64,000 nucleotides of DNA from an uncultured Lachnospiraceae bacterium (GCA_934364805.1 CAKRMH010000017.1:1-64000), one strand, 5' to 3'; counted from the first letter of the stretch, positions 7,644-17,385 are shown. The notes: a model not told the origin generated them from the sequence alone. Numbers and translations: made by a program.

Positions 7644-9494
7644 ATGGACAAATTTATTGTGAACATCATTCACCGCCCGGAGATGGTTCCAGAATATTCT
7701 GCAACAGTTACCGGACAGGGAAAAGAAGAGGATATTGGAGATAAAGCACTTTTAACAGAATCACTTGACATTTTCAGAACACAGCAGAGACTGGCGCATG
7801 AGAATGGACTGAAAGTTACGATCCAGATGACCTATGCATCATTATTTAATGATGAGGCTGTTGAGATTGCAAAGCATGATCATGAAGAGTTTGGAGATGA
7901 GATCGGATTATCATTGCTTGGTCTTCCTTGTGAAGAATTCCGTGAAAAATATAAGACAAAAGATTTCTGCATCTGGATGTTCTCTATGGAGGACAAGAAA
8001 GCTATTGTGAACGACGTATTTGAAAAGTTCCATGACCGCTTTGGATTTTATCCGGAATCCACAAGCTCCTACTATATGGACGCAGATCTCATCAATTACA
8101 TTAAGGCTGCATATCCGACCGTGAAATGTGCAGTTGCAACCTGCTGGGAAGAAGGACCAAAAGCATATCATACCTGCAATAACTCCTGGTATACATTGTT
8201 TGATGGCGGCCCATGGGCACCATGGATCCCATCCAAACAGAATACACATGCACCGGCTGCAAACGAAGCCGAGGATAGTGGAATCGTTGCGATCCCACAT
8301 CTTTCCAGAGATCTGATCGCATGTTATGACGGAAATGGTTCCAACTTCGGAACACATCCACAGAACGTTTTACGAGGAATGATCTATGATACCAAGACAT
8401 GGGAGTATCCATATCTGTATAATCTGATCGATCAGTATCGTGATCTGTACAAATATAATAATGGATATGCATACAATATGATGTTTGTCGGACCGGGATG
8501 GATGAACAAAATGGGCCGTTGGGAACAGCCATATGAACTGCTTTTGAAATCTTATACAGACGGATGTGCATACTACGGAAAACTCAAAAAAGAAGGCAAA
8601 CTGATCGACATGACAATGTCTGAGTTCGCTGACTATTACAGAAAGAAAAAAGGTGTTACAGACGAAAAACGTTACACGGAACCGGAATGTGCACTTTGGA
8701 GGGATATTTTATACGGATCTGACAAACAGTTATTCTGGTATTGTGATCCATATATGAGAGCATGCGTGAACATGGATCAGGGCGGCGCAATCGTTGACCT
8801 TCGTCCATATGCTGCAAAACTTGATTGGCCGGTTGGAATCGGAACCAAACACGTACAGGATGCGTCTTATCCATTCCTGATCCAGGAGAAATATCGTGCC
8901 GGATACTTTACGCATTATGCAGGAGAAGGAACCGTAAGAAGTGCAAAACTTTCCTATAACGGAGAGGAAGTTGATCTGTGTCTCTGCCCGACACATGCAC
9001 ATTTCTCACAGGAGGGAAGAACAAGAATCCTGACACTGGATCCTGTAGAAATCGAATTCCATGGTCTGACTGTAAAATTACAGACAAAAGAGTATTTTGA
9101 AGAAGGCTCTTCTAATATTAAGATTGAGCGTCACATTTTAGAGATGAGTGATCCAACCGCAGAAGTTACACTGGATGAGTATATGGTAGCCTGCTACGGC
9201 ACCACAGAATATCCAGAGGATATGACTTCCGTTGTTTTAAGATGTGAAGGAAAAGATGAGAAGAGAATCGACTATGCATATAAATGCCGCACCGAATCTC
9301 TTCAGGGCGCAGACGCAGTCAGCGCTGTAGTGCCTCCAATCGACACAAAAGTTTCCCTGACTGCATCCGCAGAAGCAGAAGGCTACATTGAAGAAGGCTA
9401 TGCATTCTCACCAATGTTTAAACTTGGATATAAGAAGAAGATCGCAGATAAGGAGGTATTTGCAACATGGCTCAACTTGGAAAAGGCAAATTAA
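7644..9494 (+). CDS. Unassigned 616-aa protein of the galactan locus (NodB/GH-like N-terminal region?)
   Basis: I cannot name this family with confidence. The N-terminal half has the rhythm of a carbohydrate-active beta/alpha barrel: TESLDIFRTQQRLAHENGLKVTIQ, then DEIGLSLLG, which resembles the motif of NodB-type deacetylases and GH57/38-like enzymes, then SSYYMDADL and a Trp-rich stretch FDGGPWAPWIPS. The C-terminal half looks beta-rich. No signal peptide or membrane helix is visible, so it is cytoplasmic. The start is the ATG at 7644 (GAGGGAG six bases before it) rather than the adjacent GTG. It is driven by a LacI-controlled promoter and overlaps a zinc-ribbon gene by 28 bp. A role on galactan-derived sugars is inferred from context only. 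Confidence 0.7.
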   Translation: MDKFIVNIIHRPEMVPEYSATVTGQGKEEDIGDKALLTESLDIFRTQQRLAHENGLKVTIQMTYASLFNDEAVEIAKHDHEEFGDEIGLSLLGLPCEEFREKYKTKDFCIWMFSMEDKKAIVNDVFEKFHDRFGFYPESTSSYYMDADLINYIKAAYPTVKCAVATCWEEGPKAYHTCNNSWYTLFDGGPWAPWIPSKQNTHAPAANEAEDSGIVAIPHLSRDLIACYDGNGSNFGTHPQNVLRGMIYDTKTWEYPYLYNLIDQYRDLYKYNNGYAYNMMFVGPGWMNKMGRWEQPYELLLKSYTDGCAYYGKLKKEGKLIDMTMSEFADYYRKKKGVTDEKRYTEPECALWRDILYGSDKQLFWYCDPYMRACVNMDQGGAIVDLRPYAAKLDWPVGIGTKHVQDASYPFLIQEKYRAGYFTHYAGEGTVRSAKLSYNGEEVDLCLCPTHAHFSQEGRTRILTLDPVEIEFHGLTVKLQTKEYFEEGSSNIKIERHILEMSDPTAEVTLDEYMVACYGTTEYPEDMTSVVLRCEGKDEKRIDYAYKCRTESLQGADAVSAVVPPIDTKVSLTASAEAEGYIEEGYAFSPMFKLGYKKKIADKEVFATWLNLEKAN

Positions 9495-9685
9495 ACTACA
9501 GATGTCCGTCCTGCTTTATGAGAGATTTGGACATTGATATGTTCTACAACAAAGATACAAAGATCTACAGCTGCATCCGCTGCCAGTACAGAGGTACAGA
9601 AGAGGATGTCCTGGCGAAAAATGAAATGGTTCGTTTCCGTTATGGAGCAATGAACAAAAGATTTGACAAGTTTGACTTTGATTAA
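9467..9685 (+). CDS. Small zinc-ribbon protein, translationally coupled
   Basis: A 72-residue protein with two Cys pairs, CPSC at 13-16 and CIRC at about 36-39, in a typical zinc-ribbon spacing. Its C-terminus is charged (RFRYGAMNKRFDKFDFD). The ATG overlaps the end of the previous gene by 28 bp, and AAGGAGG lies ten bases before it inside that gene, so the two are likely made together. No enzymatic domain is visible; it may be a partner or regulator of the upstream protein. Function unknown. Confidence 0.75.
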   Translation: MAQLGKGKLNYRCPSCFMRDLDIDMFYNKDTKIYSCIRCQYRGTEEDVLAKNEMVRFRYGAMNKRFDKFDFD

Positions 9686-9740
9686 GCTGTATCAGATCAG
9701 TGGGGTGTAACATAGCAAAGCATAAAAAGAACGCAAAAAG

Positions 9741-9776
9741 AAAGGAACCGGAGACGAAAAAGACTTCGGTTCCTTT
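9741..9776 (+). terminator. Terminator after the zinc-ribbon gene
   Basis: AAAGGAACCGGAG (9741-9753) pairs with CTTCGGTTCCTTT (9764-9776) with one mismatch. Confidence 0.7.
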
Positions 9777-9889
9777 CCTGTTATACAAATCCGGGTGCCA
9801 GAATGTGGCTTTTTCACTTTCGGATGAGCAAATTGCACAGGTTTTTATGTTATGATATAGCTATCTATGAAGAATACAGGAGGAGCGCG

Positions 9890-10828
9890 ATGGGAAAAAA
9901 GAAAAAAGAAACAATGGAATTCCGTTATTACGATATCCCGCAGAAAGAAACCGTGCTTGCTCTCTTAGGGGACAGCTGGAGACGGGTATACGGACATGAT
10001 GAATTCCATCTTCATTTTCATAATCTGATGGAAGTCGGGTATTGCAGGCAGGGAGCTGGCGTAGTATGTCTCGATGAGGAAAAATGCCGTTACAGTACAG
10101 GAATGATTTCTGTGATCCCGGCGAATTATCCGCATATCACGATCAGCGATGGAGTGGACACCAATTTCTGGGAGTATATATTCTTTGATCCGGAACAGCT
10201 CATAAGGGAGGTTTATCCGGATAATCCAATCTATCAGCGTGAAATGCTCGACCTTTTGAACAAGAATGCAGTTCTCAGATTTGAAAGTGAGTGTATGCCG
10301 CTTGTGGATATAGTCAAAATGATTATGGAAGAGATGCGTTTTAAACGGCCACACTATACGGAAGTGGTACACAGTCTTACAAAAGCACTGGTTCTTGAAA
10401 TTATCCGGGTGAACGAACAGCATGAGGCGCAGGTGGCAGAACCAGTAAGAACTATGAAAAATACACAGATTACTGCAGCAATGGAATATGTAAATAAACA
10501 TTATGCAAGTCCGCTCCGGGCACAGGAACTGGCCGCAGTCTGTAATATGAGCGAAACCCATTTCCGCAGAGTTTTTGAAGAGAATATCAATATGTCACCG
10601 ATGGACTATGTCAATATGGTGCGGATCCAGAAAGCATGTGACCTCATGAAAAAGACAAATGATTCCATGGATATCGTTGCAGTGAAGTGTGGATTTGCGA
10701 CCACATCCACTTTTAATCGTAATTTTAAGAAATTTTTGTCTACTTCACCATATCAGTGGAAGATTAATCCGGCTAATTATGAGCGAAAATTATTGAATTT
10801 TAATATTTCTGCGTTAAAAGGGTGGTAA
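9890..10828 (+). CDS. AraC-family transcriptional regulator
   Basis: A 312-residue AraC/XylS protein. It has an N-terminal cupin-like sensor region (HDEFHLHFHNLMEVGYCRQG, about 35-55) and a C-terminal double helix-turn-helix of about 100 residues (ITAAMEYVNKHYASPLRAQE to FNRNFKKFLSTSPYQWK). An upstream in-frame ATG at 9803 exists, but AGGAGG lies six bases before the ATG at 9890. It sits directly upstream of the sugar ABC importer and is the obvious candidate activator of that operon in response to an intracellular sugar. Binding sites were not identified. Confidence 0.88.
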   Translation: MGKKKKETMEFRYYDIPQKETVLALLGDSWRRVYGHDEFHLHFHNLMEVGYCRQGAGVVCLDEEKCRYSTGMISVIPANYPHITISDGVDTNFWEYIFFDPEQLIREVYPDNPIYQREMLDLLNKNAVLRFESECMPLVDIVKMIMEEMRFKRPHYTEVVHSLTKALVLEIIRVNEQHEAQVAEPVRTMKNTQITAAMEYVNKHYASPLRAQELAAVCNMSETHFRRVFEENINMSPMDYVNMVRIQKACDLMKKTNDSMDIVAVKCGFATTSTFNRNFKKFLSTSPYQWKINPANYERKLLNFNISALKGW

Positions 10829-10876
10829 TTGTCACTTTTTTCACAAGGTAATATGGTCGAATTTGCGTGTTTTATA

Positions 10877-10917
10877 GCGGAATCGGTTCACACAAATTAT
10901 AAGAAATTCGTTATAAT
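10877..10917 (+). promoter_or_regulatory. Promoter of the sugar importer with an operator-like half site
   Basis: TTCACA (10888-10893), an 18-bp spacer and TATAAT (10912-10917) form a plausible promoter. Overlapping the -35, the sequence at 10877-10892 read on the minus strand contains AACCGATT, the same core as operators O1-O3, with 11 of 16 positions matching. This would place the importer under the same LacI regulator, but the outer half-sites are poor. Confidence 0.5.
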
Positions 10918-11033
10918 ACACATATAATCGAAGTGAGGGAAGTACAAACTTGACAATCTGCACAAAACAATGCAGCGAGGATGGAATGAATCACGGGTAT
11001 TATGACTATAAAGTAATATTGGGAGGAAAAAAT

Positions 11034-12371
11034 ATGAAGAGAAAGGTTTTATCAGTTTTGCTGGTAGCTGCAATGACAGCTTCCATGGTAGCAGGATGTG
11101 GCACTGGAAAAGGTTCCGGAAGCTCTGCAGGTGGGGATACACAGAGCGCAGAGAATCCGACAGCTGGCGAGGATGAGCATACATTGAGTGTTTCTGCATG
11201 GGATAAGAGTTTCAATATTCCGGCACTTGAGGCAGCTGCAAAAGATTATCAGGAGAATGTAGATCCTGATTTCAAACTTAACATTAACGAAGTATCTCAG
11301 TCATCCGATATTGAGAATTCAATCACACTTGCTGGATCAGCAGGAGATTATAGTACATTGACAGACATTGTTCTGTTCCAGGATCACTGGATCCAGAAAT
11401 ATGTAACAGATTATCCGGATGCTTTCCAGGATATCAATGATGCGGACATCGACTGGACCGATTTTGCAGAAGAGAAACTTTCTTTCTCTACCATTGATGA
11501 CAAGCATTACGGTGTTCCGGTAGACAACGGAACTGTAGTAGCTGCATACCGGATCGACTTACTTGAAGAGGCTGGACATTCCATTGATGAATTGAAAGGA
11601 TGCACCTGGGATAAGTTCATCGAAATCGGCGAGGATGTCTACAACAAGACCGGTAAATATTTATTATCCATGGATGGCGATGGAAACGACCTTGTTTATA
11701 TGATGCTTCAGGCAGAAGGCGAGTCACAGTTTAAAGATGGCAAACCGGACATCGTAGAGAATGACAAGTTAGTTAAGATCGTTGAGATCATTGATGAAAT
11801 GGTTCAGAAGAATGTATTATATCTTGCAAATGACTGGAACGATTACACAAATCAGACAATCTTAGGAGATATGGTTGCCGGCGTTATCAATGGTAACTGG
11901 ATCATCCCTACAATCGAGAAAGTAGAAGCAAACAATGGTAAATGGGAGATCACAACAATGCCTACAATTGAAGGCGGCGATGGATATGCTTCAAACGGTG
12001 GAGCTTCCCTTTACGTAACAGCAAACTGCCAGAACAAAGAACTTGCAGAGAAATTCTTAGCATACACATTCGGTGGAAGCCAGACTACATATGATGCAGC
12101 ACTGAAAAACGGTGGCGTTATCACAACATGCATCTCTGCTGGTAAATCCGATGTATACAACGAGGGTGTTGCGTACTTCAACAATACACCAATCTACGCA
12201 GAGATCGTAGAAATGGGTTCACATGTTAAACCTGTAGAGCAGAGCGAATATCATTACACCTGCCGCGAAAAGGTTGCAGCAGCAATTATTAATATCACGC
12301 AGAACGGAGCGGATGTTAAGGATGCATTACAGGATGCAGAAGACCAGTTGAACTTTGAAATGGGCAATTAA
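11034..12371 (+). CDS. Sugar ABC transporter substrate-binding lipoprotein
   Basis: A 445-residue extracellular solute-binding protein of family 1. A lipoprotein signal peptide ends in the lipobox SMVAGC (Cys22), followed by a Gly/Ser-rich linker. The mature part has family features such as WDKFIEIGEDVYNKTG and VINGNWIIPTIE. It is anchored to the outer face of the membrane and should capture oligosaccharides, probably galacto-oligosaccharides from the genes around it. The frame opens at 10950, but the signal peptide begins at the ATG at 11034, with GGGAGGA upstream. It is followed by a hairpin and then the two permeases. No ATPase gene is present; such importers often share an MsmK-type ATPase encoded elsewhere. 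Confidence 0.9.
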   Translation: MKRKVLSVLLVAAMTASMVAGCGTGKGSGSSAGGDTQSAENPTAGEDEHTLSVSAWDKSFNIPALEAAAKDYQENVDPDFKLNINEVSQSSDIENSITLAGSAGDYSTLTDIVLFQDHWIQKYVTDYPDAFQDINDADIDWTDFAEEKLSFSTIDDKHYGVPVDNGTVVAAYRIDLLEEAGHSIDELKGCTWDKFIEIGEDVYNKTGKYLLSMDGDGNDLVYMMLQAEGESQFKDGKPDIVENDKLVKIVEIIDEMVQKNVLYLANDWNDYTNQTILGDMVAGVINGNWIIPTIEKVEANNGKWEITTMPTIEGGDGYASNGGASLYVTANCQNKELAEKFLAYTFGGSQTTYDAALKNGGVITTCISAGKSDVYNEGVAYFNNTPIYAEIVEMGSHVKPVEQSEYHYTCREKVAAAIINITQNGADVKDALQDAEDQLNFEMGN

Positions 12372-12400
12372 TATTACAACATAAGTAAGAGCAGAACAGG

Positions 12401-12434
12401 AAAACGGGGAATCGGAGATCTGACTCCCCGTTTT
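12401..12434 (+). terminator. Hairpin between binding protein and permease genes
   Basis: AAAACGGGGAATC (12401-12413) pairs with 12422-12434, one mismatch, and the 3' arm ends in TTTTA. It looks like an attenuating intra-operon terminator that would give more binding protein than permease. Confidence 0.65.
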
Positions 12435-12484
12435 ATCCAAAACAGAGAGCTTCTTTTGATACTACAGGAAGGACTGAGTCAAAG

Positions 12485-13381
12485 ATGAAGAAAAACAAGA
12501 TGAGCGTTACCTCAAAGCAACACGCAGCCGGATGGGCGTTTCTGGCACCGGCAACACTGCTGATCGTGATCATGAGTTTTTATCCGATCATTCAGGCAGT
12601 TTTTACATCCTTAAAAACCGGCTCAAGTGCCAACATGAAATGGGCAGAGCCATTACTCTATAATTACACTCGAATGTTCAAGGACAAATTGTTCATGAGA
12701 TCTGTGGGCAACACGTTCTTATATTTACTGATAGAAGTACCAATTATGTTAATCCTGGCAATTTTACTTGCACAGATCCTGAACAATAAAGATCTGAAGC
12801 TGAAAGGATTTTTCAGAACCTGTGTATTCCTGCCATGTGCAACATCACTGGTATCATACTCATTAATTTTTAAATCCTTATTTGCAACCAATGGACTGAT
12901 CAATTCCATTCTTGTAAATCTTGGAATACTGGAATCAAACTATAATTTCCTTGGAAATGCAAAATCAGCAAAGGTAATTATCATTATTGCACTGATCTGG
13001 AGATGGACTGGATATAACATGGTATTTTTCCTCGCTGGATTGCAGAATATTGAATATTCTGTATATGAAGCAGCCAAGATCGATGGGGCGAGCTCCTGGA
13101 AGACTTTCTGGAACATCACAGTTCCACTGCTCCGTCCGACAATTGTTATGACCATGATCATGTCAATCAATGGTACCTTACAGTTGTTCGATGAGTCTGT
13201 AAACTTAACAAACGGTGGTCCGGCAAATGCTACAATAACAATGTCACATTATATTTACAACAACTCCTTCGGACAGGGTGTTGCAAACTTCGGATATGCT
13301 TCAGCAATGTCGTTCTTTGTATTTATCCTGGTTGCAATTCTTGCATTTATCAATATGAAAGTAGGTGACAAGCGTGACTAA
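12485..13381 (+). CDS. Sugar ABC transporter permease (MalF/UgpA type)
   Basis: A 298-residue integral membrane protein with six predicted helices. The EAA loop that docks the ATPase is visible as YEAAKIDGASSWKTFWNITVPLLRP (about 196-220). It pairs with the next permease to form the channel for the sugar delivered by the upstream lipoprotein. The short N-terminus and single EAA motif are typical of the CUT1 family. The downstream permease starts within its last codons. Confidence 0.92.
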   Translation: MKKNKMSVTSKQHAAGWAFLAPATLLIVIMSFYPIIQAVFTSLKTGSSANMKWAEPLLYNYTRMFKDKLFMRSVGNTFLYLLIEVPIMLILAILLAQILNNKDLKLKGFFRTCVFLPCATSLVSYSLIFKSLFATNGLINSILVNLGILESNYNFLGNAKSAKVIIIIALIWRWTGYNMVFFLAGLQNIEYSVYEAAKIDGASSWKTFWNITVPLLRPTIVMTMIMSINGTLQLFDESVNLTNGGPANATITMSHYIYNNSFGQGVANFGYASAMSFFVFILVAILAFINMKVGDKRD

Positions 13382-14207
13382 GAAGAAAATTCATACATCA
13401 TCCATACAGAAGAGACTGATCCCTTCTTACATATTTTTGATTATCGTATCATTTATTTCAGTGTTCCCGCTTTACTGGATGTTCAGCGCTGCGACAAACT
13501 CAACCGTTGATGTTGCAAGAGGAAAGATCACATTTGGTACACAAGCAGCGGAAAACTTCCGCAAACTTTTGGAACAGCAGGATCTGTTTGGCGCGCTTGG
13601 TAACTCTTTCCTTTATGCGATTGTACAGACGGTGGTTGCATTATTGATCTGTTCACTCGCTGGTTACGGATTTGAATTATATCATGATCGTCATAAAGAC
13701 AGAGTATTTTCGGTGTTACTGCTTGCAATGATGGTACCTCAGGTAGCTACCATGATCCCGTTATTTAAGATGATGTCATCAATGGGACTTTTAAATACAG
13801 TCTGGGCATTTATTCTTCCATCGATTTCAACACCGTTTCTGATCATGATGTTCAGACAGAATTCCAGAAACTTCCCGATCGATGTTATGGAAGCAGCGCG
13901 TATTGACGGACTGAATGAGATTCAGATCTTCTTCCGTATGTATATGCCAATCCAGAAATCGACTTATGCGGCAGCAGCAGTTATTACCTTTATGAATGCA
14001 TGGAATGCATACTTATGGCCAAAGGTTGTAATGAGTGATAACCGTGCACAGACAATGCCAATGCTGATCGCAAATCTGGCAGCCGGCTATTCGGTTGATT
14101 ACGGGGTACTGATGATGGGCGTTTTATTCTGCTCCATCCCTACCATGGTTGTATTCTTCGTATTACAGAAACAGTTTGCAGAAGGTATTACAGGCGCTGT
14201 AAAATAA
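13374..14207 (+). CDS. Sugar ABC transporter permease (MalG/UgpE type)
   Basis: The second CUT1 permease, about 277 residues, six helices, with the EAA loop MEAARIDGLNEIQIFFRMYMPIQKS. It overlaps the end of the first permease by 8 bp. Two GTG codons are possible (13365 and 13374); AGGTG lies six bases before the second, which I prefer. It ends just before a strong terminator, so the importer operon is binding protein, permease, permease. Confidence 0.9.
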   Translation: MTKKKIHTSSIQKRLIPSYIFLIIVSFISVFPLYWMFSAATNSTVDVARGKITFGTQAAENFRKLLEQQDLFGALGNSFLYAIVQTVVALLICSLAGYGFELYHDRHKDRVFSVLLLAMMVPQVATMIPLFKMMSSMGLLNTVWAFILPSISTPFLIMMFRQNSRNFPIDVMEAARIDGLNEIQIFFRMYMPIQKSTYAAAAVITFMNAWNAYLWPKVVMSDNRAQTMPMLIANLAAGYSVDYGVLMMGVLFCSIPTMVVFFVLQKQFAEGITGAVK

Positions 14208-14239
14208 AGCCAGAGGCCGTACAAATGTACAATCAAATG

Positions 14240-14276
14240 AAAAGGGCAGATAACACTTGTTATTTGCCCTTTTTTT
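14240..14276 (+). terminator. Terminator of the importer operon
   Basis: AAAAGGGCAGATAACA (14240-14255) pairs with 14258-14273 with one mismatch, followed by a run of T. Confidence 0.85.
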
Positions 14277-14296
14277 AAAAGAATTGAGGTAAGAGT

Positions 14297-17200
14297 ATGG
14301 AAAATTTTGATTACAATATCGTAAAAAATCCTGAAATTTTTGAACAGAATCGTATGCCGGCACACTCCGATCACATCTGTTATGCGTCAGAATATGAAAA
14401 AAAAGCGAAAAAGAGCAGTCTTTCTGTAAAACTGGACGGATTATGGAAATTCAGTTATGCAAAAAATATGTCTTTGGCGGTGCAGGGGTTTGAAAGCGAA
14501 GAATATGATTGCAGATCATGGGATGATATCCGTGTTCCGGCACATATCCAGATGGAAGGCTACGATGCTCCACAATATGCCAATGTGCAGTATCCGTGGG
14601 ATGGAAAGGAAGTTTTAAGACCGGGACAGATTCCGGAGGAATTCAATCCGGTGGCAAGTTATGTGAAATATTTTACATTGCCACAGCAGATGAAGGGGCA
14701 TCCGGTCTGCATTTCCTTTCATGGTGTGGAAAGCGGATTTGCAGTATGGCTGAACGGACATTATGTCGGTTACAGTGAAGATACCTTTGATCCGGCTGAT
14801 TTTGATCTGACTCCGTTTCTGAAGGATGGAGAAAACAAGCTTGCAGTACGTGTATTTAAATGGACATCAGGCAGCTGGTGTGAAGACCAGGATTTCTATC
14901 GGTTTTCCGGAATTTTCCGAAGTGTTGTTCTCTATATGATCCCGGAAGCGCATGTCTGGGATCTGTCTGTGATTCCGGTCGTTTCAAAGAATCTGGAAGA
15001 GGCAGAGGTGGAACTGAAACTTCGAACGGCTGGAAAAGGTCAGATCAAGGCTGTTCTTATGGATGGACAAACAAAACTGTTTTCTGGAGAGACAGGCTGT
15101 GAAGATGAAACAAAGATACAGTTTCACGTAGAGCATCCAAAGCTCTGGAGTGCAGAAGAACCTGTTCTTTATGAACTGCAGATTACTGTTTTGGATGAAG
15201 CCGGAGAAATCTGTGAAGTGATCTCACAGAATGTCGGATTCCGGCGGTTTGAGATGGACGATGGGATTATGAAATTAAACGGGAAACGGATCGTATTTAA
15301 AGGTGTGAACCGGCATGAATTCAGTTCACTTACCGGCCGTGTACCGAACAAAGAAGAAGTGATCCGTGATATCGTGACCATGAAGCAGAATAATATCAAT
15401 GCGATCCGTACCAGCCATTATCCGGATGATTCATTGCTCTATGAACTCTGCGACCGTTATGGACTCTATATGATCGCAGAGAACAATCTGGAGTCACATG
15501 GATCATGGGATGCCTATTTAAGAGGCAGGGCAGACGAAAGTTATATTGTTCCAAATGATCATGATGAATGGATGGATATGATGCTTGACCGTGTAAATTC
15601 CTGCTATCAGAGAGATAAAAATCATCCGGCAATCCTGATCTGGTCCTGTGGAAATGAATCCTACGGTGGAAAAGTAATCTATGAAATGTCGCAGCTTTTC
15701 CATAAAATGGATCCGCACAGACTGGTACATTATGAAGGAGTATTTCATGACCGGCGTTACAACGCAACAAGCGATATGGAAAGTCAGATGTATCCTTCTG
15801 TGGACAGCATTAAGGAGTTCCTTGCAAAGAACACGGAGAAACCATTTATCTGCTGTGAATATACGCATGCGATGGGAAATTCCTGTGGTGCAATGCACAA
15901 ATATACCGATCTGACGGATACAGAACCAAGATATCAGGGTGGATTTATCTGGGATTATGTGGATCAGTCGATCTATAAGAAGGACCGCTATGGAAAATGG
16001 TTTTTGGCATACGGCGGTGATTTTGATGAACGGCCATCGGATTACAATTTCAGTGGAAACGGTATTGTATATGGTGGAGAAAGAAAAGCATCTCCGAAAA
16101 TGCAGGAAGTCAAATATAATTATCAGAATATTACTGTCGAATTTGAACCGGGAAGATTTCAGGTCATCAATAAGAATCTGTTCGTGAATACCGATCGTTT
16201 CCAGGCATTTGTGATCCTGCAAAAGGATGGGGAAGAGATTCTGAAAGTTCCGGTTGATACAGATACTGCACCGCTTTGTGCACAGACATATGAGATACCG
16301 GAAGAAATCCAGTCCGTCATTGATGGGGCGATGGTTGCAGCAGAGGCGATGCATTCCGAAATTCCGGAATATGCAGTGACAGTGTCCTTTGTGTTAAAGA
16401 ACGATGAACTCTGGGCAAAAGCCGGACATGAAGTGGCTTTTGGACAGTACGTATATAAGAAAGAAGCCAGACCATACAGCTGCAGCAAAGCATTCCAGGT
16501 GATTCACGGACATTATAATCTCGGCGTTAAAGGAGAGAACTTCTATGCAATGTTTTCAACACTTACAGCAGGGCTTACCTCTTATGTATATGGTGGCGTG
16601 GAAATGATCAAAGCTGTGCCAATGCCGAATTTCTGGAGAGCACCGGTGGATAATGATACTGGAAATCTGATGCAGTCGCGTTATGCACAGTGGAAGATTG
16701 CAAGTATGTATGTGACGGCCAAGAGCTATGATCGTTTTGAAGATACAGCGCCAAAGGTAGAAGAACTGGAAAACAGTGTAAAGGTCACATATAAGTACTA
16801 TATGCCGACGACACCACAGAGCAGCTGTCTGGTTACCTATGAAGTGTTTGGTGATGGCACGATCCAGACAACATTAAGCTATGATCCGGTAGAGGGACTT
16901 TCGGATATGCCGGAATTTGGCATGATCTTTAAATTTGATGCAGATTATGAACGTATCAGATGGTATGGACTCGGACCGGCGGAAACATATGCAGACCGTA
17001 AACATGGTGGAAGACTCGGACTTTATGAGAATCAGGTCACAGATAATATGGCCGAATATCTTGTTCCACAGGAATGTGGGAACAAATGTGGCGTGCGGTA
17101 TGCAAAGGTAATGGATAAAAAAGGTCGTGGAATGGAGTTTTTTGGAGATGAACTGTCATTTAGTGCACTTCCATACACGCCGCATGAGATCGAGAATGCA

Positions 17201-17365
17201 GCGCATGGTTATGAACTTCCGCAGATCCATTATACCGTTGTCCGTGTGGCAAAGCAGCAGATGGGTGTGGCCGGAGATGACAGCTGGGGAGCAAAAATAC
17301 ATCCGGAATATCTGATTGATGTATCACGCAAAGTAGAATTTACATTCTGCTTCCGTGGCATATAA
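14297..17365 (+). CDS. lacZ: GH2 beta-galactosidase (LacZ type)
   Basis: A 1022-residue GH2 enzyme of the five-domain LacZ architecture: jelly-roll sugar-binding domain, immunoglobulin-like domain, TIM barrel (GKRIVFKGVNRHEFSS, IRTSHYPDDSLLYELCDRYGL), second Ig-like domain and the C-terminal beta-galactosidase small-chain domain. WSCGNES supplies the acid/base Glu454 and CCEYTHAMGN the nucleophile Glu521. It is cytoplasmic and hydrolyses lactose or beta-galacto-oligosaccharides. GAGGTAAG precedes the ATG. GH53 follows after 20 bp, so the two are co-transcribed. It stands beside a second beta-galactosidase of another family (GH42), which suggests different linkages or chain lengths. Confidence 0.93.
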   Translation: MENFDYNIVKNPEIFEQNRMPAHSDHICYASEYEKKAKKSSLSVKLDGLWKFSYAKNMSLAVQGFESEEYDCRSWDDIRVPAHIQMEGYDAPQYANVQYPWDGKEVLRPGQIPEEFNPVASYVKYFTLPQQMKGHPVCISFHGVESGFAVWLNGHYVGYSEDTFDPADFDLTPFLKDGENKLAVRVFKWTSGSWCEDQDFYRFSGIFRSVVLYMIPEAHVWDLSVIPVVSKNLEEAEVELKLRTAGKGQIKAVLMDGQTKLFSGETGCEDETKIQFHVEHPKLWSAEEPVLYELQITVLDEAGEICEVISQNVGFRRFEMDDGIMKLNGKRIVFKGVNRHEFSSLTGRVPNKEEVIRDIVTMKQNNINAIRTSHYPDDSLLYELCDRYGLYMIAENNLESHGSWDAYLRGRADESYIVPNDHDEWMDMMLDRVNSCYQRDKNHPAILIWSCGNESYGGKVIYEMSQLFHKMDPHRLVHYEGVFHDRRYNATSDMESQMYPSVDSIKEFLAKNTEKPFICCEYTHAMGNSCGAMHKYTDLTDTEPRYQGGFIWDYVDQSIYKKDRYGKWFLAYGGDFDERPSDYNFSGNGIVYGGERKASPKMQEVKYNYQNITVEFEPGRFQVINKNLFVNTDRFQAFVILQKDGEEILKVPVDTDTAPLCAQTYEIPEEIQSVIDGAMVAAEAMHSEIPEYAVTVSFVLKNDELWAKAGHEVAFGQYVYKKEARPYSCSKAFQVIHGHYNLGVKGENFYAMFSTLTAGLTSYVYGGVEMIKAVPMPNFWRAPVDNDTGNLMQSRYAQWKIASMYVTAKSYDRFEDTAPKVEELENSVKVTYKYYMPTTPQSSCLVTYEVFGDGTIQTTLSYDPVEGLSDMPEFGMIFKFDADYERIRWYGLGPAETYADRKHGGRLGLYENQVTDNMAEYLVPQECGNKCGVRYAKVMDKKGRGMEFFGDELSFSALPYTPHEIENAAHGYELPQIHYTVVRVAKQQMGVAGDDSWGAKIHPEYLIDVSRKVEFTFCFRGI

Positions 17366-17385
17366 AAGTGAACAGGAGATAGAAG

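Noticed and set aside
15518..16354. 278-aa open frame antisense to lacZ
   Set aside because: Lies fully within the GH2 catalytic domain, which is intact on the other strand.
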